The notes under the pieces are model-generated. The model was not told the DNA's origin. It saw only the letters and a program-made list of their open reading frames with translations, and did no database searches. 50,679 bases of DNA from Stentor roeselii. Taxonomy: Eukaryota; Ciliophora; Heterotrichea; Heterotrichida; Stentoridae. The translations under genes were made by a program, and so were the position numbers. The DNA is taken from the NCBI GenBank assembly GCA_006503475.1, contig RSEH01000313.1, forward strand, positions 1 to 50,679, given 5' to 3'. Shown here one piece after another: positions 7,710 to 16,300 of this stretch; positions within the stretch are counted from its first letter, which is position 1; each line of letters opens with the position of its first letter.

Positions 7710-10268
7710 ATGGGTAAATGTTTATCAGTGTCTGATTCAAAAAAATCAGGAGATATCTCTCTTCTCTCATCTGTTCCTGAGGTAAAGTCTCATGACGAGT
7801 TTCAAAATTTGCAAATAATAAAAAATTTCCCCGTGAATCCAATCGCTTCTTCTCTAATTCGAAGAGCTTTAACAAAAAACCATTTATTCAACGACCTGTC
7901 CTCTCAAGACATCGAGCGTCTTTTAGCATCAGTGAAATTCTGTGTCTGTGATGACTCAAAGTTCGTTTTTGAGCAAGGAATGCAAGGAACGTTGTTTTTT
8001 ATAATCAACTCAGGGCAGGTGCAAGTGATCGTTGACGGTAAAAAAAAAGGGATCTTGAAACAAGAAGACTGTTTCGGTGAAATGGCTTTACTTTCAGACT
8101 TAGTCCGAAAAGCTTCGATTAAAACTCTTTGTAAGTGTTCCTTTTGGATTCTTTCTCGAATGACTTTTTTCACTGTTTTGCAGGATTTATTTAAAAAGTC
8201 TTTTGATCAGATAAGAAAGTTGATTTCTGGGACTGTTTTCTTTAGAAACTCTCCTGATAGTCAAATTGACTCGATTTCGAAACTGGCTGTTAAGGAATGT
8301 TATAATGATCAGGAAAGAATTGTGAGGGAAGGTGATGAAGGCGACATGCTTTACATTTTAAAGACTGGATGCGTTGTTTTTAAGAAAGGAATTGATGAGT
8401 TTCTTAGAATTACTCATATTGGAGAAATGTTTGGTGAAGGGTCTTTGTTGACTGGTGAGAAGCGACAAGCGACTTGCATGGCGATGGGTTACACTGAAGT
8501 CATATCTATAAATAGACTGAATTTGAAAAGGGTTTTCGGAGATAATTACGATGAGATTATGATGAAGAATGTCGCAAAAAATTCAATTTTAAGTGACCCT
8601 CATCTCGGCTTCTTGGATAAGCCGAAGGTCATCGACATCTGCTGGTCACTTGAGTGGAAAAGGTACTCTGATGACGAGGTAGTCATCCCAAAGAAATACG
8701 AGCAACTTTCAATGTTCATGGTAATCTGTTCAGGCAGCATTAAAACAAAAGAACTCCAGCCTTCAGTTCTTCGCTCATATCAAGTCATAGGTCTCGGCAA
8801 CATAAACGAAAAGTCCTTAAAACGTAAAGATTACTTCTCAGTCGGTCAAAGCATTGTAGGCCAAATTTCAGTTTCTGACATTGACCAGAAGTTAAAAATG
8901 AACACAAAACAAATGTTTGAAAATCTTGACCGCATTCGTTTTATTACAAGTCTTTCATTTTTCCAGGTCCTTTCATTGGAGTCTATAAAAACAGTAGGCC
9001 AGGCACTTAAGGCTTACTTTGTGACGAAAGACACAAAAGTCTTTGAAGTCGGTGATGATAGTAAAAAACTTTACATGGTTCGATCTGGTATTTTTGAGAT
9101 CTATGCAAATAACGGGTCGACTATTCGAATTGTTTTAGCGAATGAAATATTTGGAGAACGTTGTTTATATGATAAAAAAAGAACTGCTTCAGTGATTTGT
9201 GTTGAAGAAGGAGAGGTTTTCGCGATTCATATAAAAACCTTGAAGGATCTGCCTGAATATAAACAGTTGTGTAAAGATGCGAAGAGGAAAGAGTATTACC
9301 AGAAACAGATCACGCTTCAAAGTATGTTAGTTTTGTCTGAACATGTTATTGGATATGGACGGCGGAAGTATTGTATTCAGGACCCGGCGGATAAAAATAA
9401 GTATGACTTGATTATTATTCCGAAAAGCACTCTTGAATGTAAATTAGACTGCTATAAACTTGTCAGTGAAAGGAATATCATGATTCAAGTCGATTATAAA
9501 CATCTTGTTAAAATGGTTTGCTCTTTGGTTGATGAACATAATATTTACTTTATCACTGAACATGTCAAGGGAAAACCATTGAGGAATCTTTTTCCTTTGA
9601 CTCAGGAATTGTCAAAAGTTCTTATTTTGCATTTTGTGAAGATGCTGGAATATCTTCATAATAAAAATATCGTGCATAGGGATTTCTGTGTTGATAATAT
9701 TGTTGTTAGTATCAAGGGAATCCCTCATTTGTTCAACTTTCAGTCAGCGAAAATGGTTGAAAATAGGACTTATAGCAGGGTGGGAAACCCTTATTATAGG
9801 TCACCTGAAATGATCATGGGCAGAGGTTATACGAAAAGTACTGACATCTGGTCCTTAGGGGTTGTCTTGTATGAAATGACTTATGGAGTTCTTCCTTTCA
9901 AGATCTCAACAGGTGAAACTCCAGTAGAAGCCTACGAAAAGATCCTAAACGTAAAACACGGAATCGACCCATCAAAAGGCGAATACGTAAACGAGTTAAT
10001 CCTCGGAATGTTAAGTCCAGCAAACAAAAGATTCGACTTCACAGTAATCCAAAGAAACCTGTGGTTTTCCTCAGTAAACAAAAGAAAGATCTTCCGTCAG
10101 CGAGCCTCTCAAATCGACGACATCTTCCAAAGCGAGTTAAAAGAAAAAAAAACCTTTAAAAAGATATTCAAAGCATCAAGACTAATGACAGTAATAACTA
10201 CTCAGCAACTAAACCCAATTCAAGCACAACCAGAAGTAGAAGAATTCAATTGGGCTAAGCATTTTTAG
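7710..10268 (+). CDS. PKG-like cyclic-nucleotide-binding pseudokinase, N-myristoylated
   Basis: An 852-residue protein built like alveolate cGMP-dependent protein kinase. It begins MGKCLS, an N-myristoylation signal with a palmitoylatable Cys4. Cyclic-nucleotide-binding domains follow, with phosphate-binding cassettes FGEMALL...RKAS (about residue 122), FGEGSLL...RQAT (about 241) and FGERCLY...RTAS (about 480). A degenerate domain lies between the second and the last, as in apicomplexan PKG. The kinase domain covers about 545-790. The catalytic loop reads HRDFCVDN (usual Lys replaced by Cys). The DFG position reads NFQ. The beta-3 Lys aligns with Ile in YDLI. The activation-segment end (SPEM) and DIWSLG helix are kept. 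The fold is therefore preserved but the ATP/Mg residues are lost, so catalysis is unlikely. The role is probably a membrane-bound cyclic-nucleotide sensor or scaffold. It ends four bases from the stop of the convergent PABP gene. Confidence 0.85.
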   Translation: MGKCLSVSDSKKSGDISLLSSVPEVKSHDEFQNLQIIKNFPVNPIASSLIRRALTKNHLFNDLSSQDIERLLASVKFCVCDDSKFVFEQGMQGTLFFIINSGQVQVIVDGKKKGILKQEDCFGEMALLSDLVRKASIKTLCKCSFWILSRMTFFTVLQDLFKKSFDQIRKLISGTVFFRNSPDSQIDSISKLAVKECYNDQERIVREGDEGDMLYILKTGCVVFKKGIDEFLRITHIGEMFGEGSLLTGEKRQATCMAMGYTEVISINRLNLKRVFGDNYDEIMMKNVAKNSILSDPHLGFLDKPKVIDICWSLEWKRYSDDEVVIPKKYEQLSMFMVICSGSIKTKELQPSVLRSYQVIGLGNINEKSLKRKDYFSVGQSIVGQISVSDIDQKLKMNTKQMFENLDRIRFITSLSFFQVLSLESIKTVGQALKAYFVTKDTKVFEVGDDSKKLYMVRSGIFEIYANNGSTIRIVLANEIFGERCLYDKKRTASVICVEEGEVFAIHIKTLKDLPEYKQLCKDAKRKEYYQKQITLQSMLVLSEHVIGYGRRKYCIQDPADKNKYDLIIIPKSTLECKLDCYKLVSERNIMIQVDYKHLVKMVCSLVDEHNIYFITEHVKGKPLRNLFPLTQELSKVLILHFVKMLEYLHNKNIVHRDFCVDNIVVSIKGIPHLFNFQSAKMVENRTYSRVGNPYYRSPEMIMGRGYTKSTDIWSLGVVLYEMTYGVLPFKISTGETPVEAYEKILNVKHGIDPSKGEYVNELILGMLSPANKRFDFTVIQRNLWFSSVNKRKIFRQRASQIDDIFQSELKEKKTFKKIFKASRLMTVITTQQLNPIQAQPEVEEFNWAKHF

Positions 10269-10272
10269 ATAA

Positions 10273-11970
10273 TTAATGATTTTCCAAAAGCACCAGCTGT
10301 TCAGGTTTATCAGCCCAGGCTTTTCTCAGTACTTGAATCGCATTTCTCACCATTTCTTCTAATGACAAAGGGTTTTGCACCAGTCCATTCAAGGTCTCCT
10401 CATCGAGTTCTAAAAGCATTCCAGTCACTTTTCCGACCAGGTCTTTACTTGTCAGTTGAAGTACCTTCGGGTAGAGTTTTTGACCCATTGCTTGTCTTGA
10501 TGAGATTTGATTTAAACATGATGAGACCTCTGAGATTCCTTGCATGATTGGCATTGAAGACATTCCTTGCATGATTGGCATTCCTTCCATTACTGGCATT
10601 CCTGGCACCATCGGCTTCAGACGCCCTTGAAAGATCGGCGGGTTTTTGTTAAATGGTCTGAAAGCGGGATACACTGGAAAAGAATCTGGTTTAAAGTAAG
10701 TCCCTCCTTGGTAAATAGGAAATCGTGGCAAGGGTGAGTAGGGCGTGGGGAAGGGCTTGAAGTAAGAGAATTGAGGGTGATACCTGGTTGAATGGTTTTC
10801 TGAAGATGAAAACATCACCACATGTAATCTCTGGCTTTCAATGCATTTATTACGCAAGCTGCCAAGTGCTTTTCGTGCAGTGAACTGGTCTTTAAAAGTG
10901 ACAACAGCTGAGCCTTTACAAATGGTTTCTTTATAAATTTGTCCCTGGTCTCCATAGCTGATGTTTTCTACTTCTTCCATTTGAATTTGAACAACTGGTC
11001 CGTATTCTTGACAGATTTCTTCAAGTTTCTTTTTATTCATCGATAAATGCAGGTTTCTTATCAATAAAGAGAAATCTAGCCTTTCCCAGTCCTTTTTCAT
11101 GTTTTTTTCAATCTCTGGTGTTTCTTCAACTCGCTGTTGGGGAAGGTTGAATCCATTCATGAAGTTACCAGGTTCAAAGTCATTAAATCCCTTTTTCAAT
11201 TGACCATCTTCACCCTTTTCATTTATTTCTCCAACTTTTAAAGTATCAGCAGTCCACTGAAAACTTCCACATTTGAGACCATTGGTTAAAAGAACTCCAA
11301 TATACACGTCTTCAGCAGAATAACAAGAAACAAATCCAGAGACTTTTCCATACAACTCATCAACTGAAGCCGATTTGACCTTTATAAAGTTTTCAAACAT
11401 TCTCCTTAGCTCCAATTGACTGAACCAAAGGGGAAAGCCTTTCACATACACCCCATTAAAGTCTTTTTCCTCAAGAAACTCTTCAAATTTCACAGCTCTG
11501 ATATTTTTTCCTTGCATTAAAAAGCCATTCATTTGTTTCAAGGCTGCCTCGAAATGACTAAAAGAACTAAATTCAAGAAAACCTTCAGAAAAGTCTTCTT
11601 TTTGATGGAGAAAAAAACTGCAAAGACCTGATAATTTGAACTTTTTTATCAAGGCTTTAATGGATGGCTGCTTGGGCAGGTTCGATATGAAGAGACGACT
11701 TGAAGATGATGGACTTGATTGCTCTAGTTTTGCTTGCCAGGTAAAATTTTCAGTTAGTTTCTGGTTTAGAGATAAAAAAGCTGCCTCTGATGATGATCGG
11801 GTCTTGAACGTCACCCAGGCTTGACTGAAAAATGAACCTGGAACTAGCTTCAGCTTTTGAACTGACCCGAAAGGCTGAAGAGTTTCTAAGAGGCTTGACT
11901 CTGAGATGCTTGGTGAAAGGTTTCCGAGGAAGAGATGAAAGTCTTGGTAAGAATTCAATTGTTGCGCCAT
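10273..11970 (-). CDS. Divergent poly(A)-binding protein (four RRMs plus MLLE)
   Basis: A 565-residue protein with the PABP layout. RRM1 is at about 10-85 (LFLGNLSP), RRM2 at about 90-165 (LFISNLP), RRM3 at about 172-250 (VYVKGFP) and RRM4 at about 300-390 (LLIRNLH). A Pro/Met/Gly-rich linker with short repeats follows. The C-terminal MLLE domain at about 495-560 contains the signature KVTGMLLE. PABP binds poly(A) tails and initiation factors, and MLLE binds PAM2 peptides. The RRMs are poorly conserved: RNP1 in RRM3 reads SGFVSCY, and RRM1 lacks the usual aromatic pair. It may thus be a specialised paralogue rather than the main cytoplasmic PABP. Its stop lies four bases from the stop of the opposite-strand gene, so the 3' ends of the two messages must overlap. 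An 8-base G run (12010-12017) lies 40 bases upstream of the start. Confidence 0.85.
   Translation of the reverse strand: MAQQLNSYQDFHLFLGNLSPSISESSLLETLQPFGSVQKLKLVPGSFFSQAWVTFKTRSSSEAAFLSLNQKLTENFTWQAKLEQSSPSSSSRLFISNLPKQPSIKALIKKFKLSGLCSFFLHQKEDFSEGFLEFSSFSHFEAALKQMNGFLMQGKNIRAVKFEEFLEEKDFNGVYVKGFPLWFSQLELRRMFENFIKVKSASVDELYGKVSGFVSCYSAEDVYIGVLLTNGLKCGSFQWTADTLKVGEINEKGEDGQLKKGFNDFEPGNFMNGFNLPQQRVEETPEIEKNMKKDWERLDFSLLIRNLHLSMNKKKLEEICQEYGPVVQIQMEEVENISYGDQGQIYKETICKGSAVVTFKDQFTARKALGSLRNKCIESQRLHVVMFSSSENHSTRYHPQFSYFKPFPTPYSPLPRFPIYQGGTYFKPDSFPVYPAFRPFNKNPPIFQGRLKPMVPGMPVMEGMPIMQGMSSMPIMQGISEVSSCLNQISSRQAMGQKLYPKVLQLTSKDLVGKVTGMLLELDEETLNGLVQNPLSLEEMVRNAIQVLRKAWADKPEQLVLLENH
10535..10605 (-). 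repeat. Short tandem repeat encoding MP(I/V)MQGM units
   Basis: Near-identical units containing TTGCATGATTGGCATT on the plus strand occur twice about 30 bases apart, with a third diverged copy. They encode the Met/Pro-rich linker before the MLLE domain of the PABP. The copies keep the frame, so slippage would add or remove whole linker units. Confidence 0.7.
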
Positions 11971-12009
11971 TTTTTATATTGGAATGGAATAAAGTCAGCC
12001 AAGAGATTT

Positions 12010-12017
12010 GGGGGGGG
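12010..12017. repeat. G8 homopolymer between genes
   Basis: Eight consecutive G bases in an otherwise AT-rich spacer, 40 bases upstream of the PABP start (C8 on that gene's sense strand). It is the longest G run I see in the window. It could fall in the 5' leader or be a length-variable site. Confidence 0.8.
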
Positions 12018-12219
12018 TCTGTGAATTTATTCATTTAAGATAAATTGAAGAGCTTGAATGATTGAGAAGATTTTAGAGTAAAGGAAATAAAGGTTTAGTG
12101 AATATCTTTAAAGAATAATTTTCAGATGAAATTATTAAAACATCTTGATTCTTATAACTTATATAAAAATCACTATTTAACAGAAAACAACTTATTAACT
12201 AACCCTTCTCTAATATAAC

Positions 12220-13287
12220 TTATTCTCTCTTAATTATATTTAGTTTCGTCTTCAACCCTTCAATAAAATCCTTAGAAAAACAAGGCTTAGACCGAACTAA
12301 AGCTGGACTACAATCCAACCTTTTCCTGAACTCATCAATTTCCATGTCAAGTTCAGAAAAATCCTTCATCAAGTCTTTATTTTTCCTTTTTCGTCTTTTA
12401 TTTTTTTTCTCCTGACCTTCAACTTTTCCTTCAATAAATTCCACAATTTGATCATTAGTAAGGACTTCAAAACTTCCAAACTTTTTCTCAAAACAAGCAA
12501 GGTCATGTTTATCAGCATCCTGAAAGCTGATTTGAAACTCTTCAAATAAAAACTCAGAGTCACATTGACTACAACAATGCGTATGAACAGAAAAATCATC
12601 AAACTCTTCAAAAAACTCAAAATTTTTAAATTTTCTAAATTTTTTCAGAAGTTTTTTCGCGAAACTGTCATGATTCAAGTCAAAAGTCAAGTGTTTATAA
12701 ATATCGCTTCTTTCTTTCATAAGATGAGTGTAAAAAAGTTCCTGATGCATTTTCTTCAAACAAAGTTGAGACCCAAAGGCAAGAGGTTGAATAACTTTCG
12801 AGATCCTTGAAATCAAGACATAAGTGTCAGTCATCAACAAGGCCTGCAGGTTTTTTTCACTGATTTTATATTGACTAAAAACTTCTGCAAGTCTTTCAAA
12901 CAACACTTTCGCTTTACTCGATACAAAACTTTGAATATTTTCAATGGAGGGCTTGTCTTTCAAGTACTTCGTCATAAACAGCACTTTTAACAGAGACCCT
13001 CTGCGAATGTTGATATATCCTCGATCAGCCACCTTGGAAGACTGCCCTGAGACAAGGATGCGTAAAGCGAGTTTGTAAACTTGTTTTATGATATCTGTGT
13101 AAAGCTGAGAAATCATCTTTTTCAGGTGGTTTTTTTTGCATTGAACGCAAAGCGATTTGAAGGACTCTTCGGCGATGTCAGAAGAAACCCCCATGCAGTT
13201 GATGTCTTCTGGATGGATTTCAGTTTCGTACTGATCGGAAATATTTTGCTGGGAGAGTAACCATCTTTGAAGATTAGACATCGACAT
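12220..13287 (-). CDS. Hypothetical protein with CxxC pairs
   Basis: A 355-residue protein that I do not recognise. The N-terminal third holds CVQCKKNH near residue 47, a possible half zinc site. Residues 60-210 are predicted helical and rich in Lys, Leu and Phe. A second cysteine cluster (HTHCCSQCDSEF) lies near residues 236-247. Near 290 there is a very basic stretch (KKNKRRKRKNK) that could be a nuclear localisation signal. The tail is helical. The two CxxC pairs could form one zinc site. The gene is divergent from the IP3-receptor gene, with only 42 bases between the two start codons, so the two must share a promoter. It precedes the PABP gene on the same strand by 249 bases. It starts ATAAATG and ends TAA. 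Confidence 0.7.
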   Translation of the reverse strand: MSMSNLQRWLLSQQNISDQYETEIHPEDINCMGVSSDIAEESFKSLCVQCKKNHLKKMISQLYTDIIKQVYKLALRILVSGQSSKVADRGYINIRRGSLLKVLFMTKYLKDKPSIENIQSFVSSKAKVLFERLAEVFSQYKISEKNLQALLMTDTYVLISRISKVIQPLAFGSQLCLKKMHQELFYTHLMKERSDIYKHLTFDLNHDSFAKKLLKKFRKFKNFEFFEEFDDFSVHTHCCSQCDSEFLFEEFQISFQDADKHDLACFEKKFGSFEVLTNDQIVEFIEGKVEGQEKKNKRRKRKNKDLMKDFSELDMEIDEFRKRLDCSPALVRSKPCFSKDFIEGLKTKLNIIKRE

Positions 13288-13329
13288 TTATTATGTTTGA
13301 ATAAGGCTTGGGATTAAAGAGGTTAATAA
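13288..13329. promoter_or_regulatory. 42-bp bidirectional promoter region
   Basis: Only 42 bases lie between the divergent start codons of the hypothetical gene (minus) and the IP3-receptor-type gene (plus). Both leaders and any core promoter must fit here or reach into the opposite coding region. Both starts are in an AATAAATG context. No TATA-like element is clear beyond A/T runs. Confidence 0.5.
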
Positions 13330-16300
13330 ATGGATTCTAAGTATTTAAAGTACGGATCGCTTATCACTTTAAGCACTAATGAAGGGTATTATTTGTACTC
13401 TCAGGGGTTTATTGATAGCTCACCTTATCTTAGAGAGCAGGATCAGAATTATTCTGAGTTTTCTGGGTCTATCTTTAGAATTGTTCCTCAGTGCATGTAT
13501 AGTGTTCAGACTTGTATTTTGGATTTTATTGAAGATCTTAGAGAAATTGATTTTGTGGAAAAGTATCCTCAGTTGGTGAAGATGGAAGAAAACCTTGAAG
13601 GTGAAATTAAAACTAATCTTCATTCTTATAATACAAATAAAGGACAGATCATCAGGTATAACTCAATGGTCCAACTCGAGCATTTCACCTCTCACAAGTT
13701 TCTGACCCTCCGTAGTCAATCCTTAGCAATCGCAGAAAAAGACAGTTTTAAGCTAAGTTTCGAAGACCATCCTTCAGAATACTCCCACTTCCGAATAGTC
13801 CCAAGTTACAAGTACCAAAAGCACGGTTCAGGCAAAGTAAAAATCTCAGACAAAGTCCACCTTCAAATTCTAGTTCCAGGTCTGCGAAAGATAGCCTGGA
13901 TGCACGGAAGCAAAGGACTGAATCTTGACCTAAAGCTTCAAAATCTAGGTTTTTCGCATTCAAGAGTAGTAACTTACAAAGCAATAGAAGTAAACGTTTC
14001 CCTCGATTACAAAACTCACTGGAGCATAAGTCTTTACGGAGAAATCATGAAAGACGACAAGTTTCTAGCCTGTGGAGACTACATCTGGCTTTTTTCGCCA
14101 GAAGAAAACGCAACGATTATCTTCAAAGAACTAGAAAATTCTTTAGGAGTGTCAAAAAGTCAAAACATCACTCATGGTCTATGGATGATTGAATTTGAAG
14201 ACCCGATGAAAGGTGGAGCAGTTGTTGAGGAGAGTCGTTATCGATTGAAACATGTGGTGACTGGGAAATATTTATGCATATCGGAAACTGTGAAGCTTAG
14301 TGATGTCAAAGATGAAACTTCTCTTTGGAAGTTTATCTCTTTCAAATCTGACGATTTTATCAGAAGTGACGAGTTGTGTTACTTGATTCATGATAGCACA
14401 AACCTGACTCTTAAAGTTGAGAATAGCTCAAGTGTCGTCTCCAGTCACATCTTAAATGAACATTGCATCTACAAACCTTCCAAGTCAAATCAAGACATCA
14501 TCTGGGAAATACTCTTCATTCTTCATTGCTTTCCTATTCTCTCCAATTTTCCTAAATGCTTCTCGTCAATCAGTGAATTTTCAGAGCATAGTAAACAGTT
14601 CCTTGAATTCGGGACTTACTGTGACTCAATCATCGAGTGCATTGGCCATCTACAACTTTTTGTGGAAAATCGACTGAGAAGTATGATCGGTATCGATAAT
14701 CACTTCGGAGAAGTTCAGCATATTCGACAGATTATTTTAATGGAGCATCATTTTTTCGAGGTTTTAACAAAAATCCTTGATTGCGCCATTCCTGATGAAG
14801 ACTTCGAAAAATACAAAAAATTTTTACTTTCGAAGGAAAAACCTTATAAAAAAAATACTGCGAAAATAGATTCTGCGACTTTTAAACCGAAAAAAGTAAG
14901 TCATCTGGTGAAGAAGATTTATAAGTTACTGATTAAGATGTGTGATAAAAATCAAGAGACACAGGTCAGAGCTTTTCAATTTGTAAGAATTTTCGCGAAA
15001 CATGTCGGGTTAAAACTTGGAGCTACTGACTTAATCTTAGCAATTTTAGGAAATAATGAAGAACTGATGTTAAAAATTCATGATAATCAAGATTTTGATT
15101 TGATCGCTTTTTATTCTAATAAACTTCTGGAGTTTGAAGATTACAACAAATTCGAGTTTATCGAGTTTTTAAAGTCGATTTGTGTGTTTAAGGGAGAAGC
15201 TGTTAGTGTGAACCAGGAGAAAGTTTTCGAAGCTGTCATTTTAAAAGCGGAGATCCGAGAGAAAGCCTTGATTGAAACTTTTATCCGCACCAGTGAACTT
15301 TACATAAAGCTAAGAAACATCGAGTTCACTTTGCTATCTTGTTACGATAAAGGTCGAAATAACGGTTACGAGTCAGAGACCAAGTACTTCACTTCTTTAC
15401 TTGAACTTTATAGCAACTTGTGCAGTGGCAGAAATTTCGAGTCTTCCAATTTTTTTCTGAAAAACTTTCCTCTTGCTGTTTTGAATTCAATGATCTGGAA
15501 TAGTAATTTACCTGCAACGACAAGTGCCGCTTTTTGTAGACTTGTTCTTAGTATTTATATTGATTGTGGACTTAGGGAAGAAGTCAATAAACCTGAACTT
15601 ATTAAACAAATTCGATATAATGGCTCGTTTATGCAAAATGATCAGGATAAAAGGTTTGCTAGACATTTTAGCATCTTTGACTTTCAGAATAATCAGGCTT
15701 TTAATGATAGTGAACAAGGAATGATTGGATTGTTGGAAAAAATTTTTGATTATTTTGATAGTGGTGCTATTAGGGCGAATAATCAGTTTAATTTGCAGAT
15801 TTTGCAGATTGTTTATAAATTGATTAAGTTTCAGGTTTTTAGTTTGGGGTCTAATTATGTGGATTCTGTTGATGATGGAAATTCTGATCCTAGTGAACGA
15901 TTTGAGGACTCGAAAATTGTAAGGATTATTCGAGCGATTTTACCAATATTGACAAGTTTCCAGCATGGAAACAACAGCATACCTTACTCAACCATCAGAA
16001 AAAAAGGAACTGCATTAGGCAAAAAGACTTTAAACGAATCACGAGTAAGTTACATGCATTACTTATCATCAATAATAAAAGACTCCCGTAGTCTAAACGA
16101 CCCAGTAATCCGATCAGCAGCGAATTTAAAGAACTATCTAAACCTTTACAAGCAAAACCCATTTAACGGTTTAGAAAACAAGGAGATCCATCACAGAATA
16201 AAGCTGAAAATATGTAAAATAATTGAATATTTTTTAGATTCACGTCAAGATTACCTCTTAAATAACGTGATGAAATGGTTCGACTCCCTCGACTTGTACC

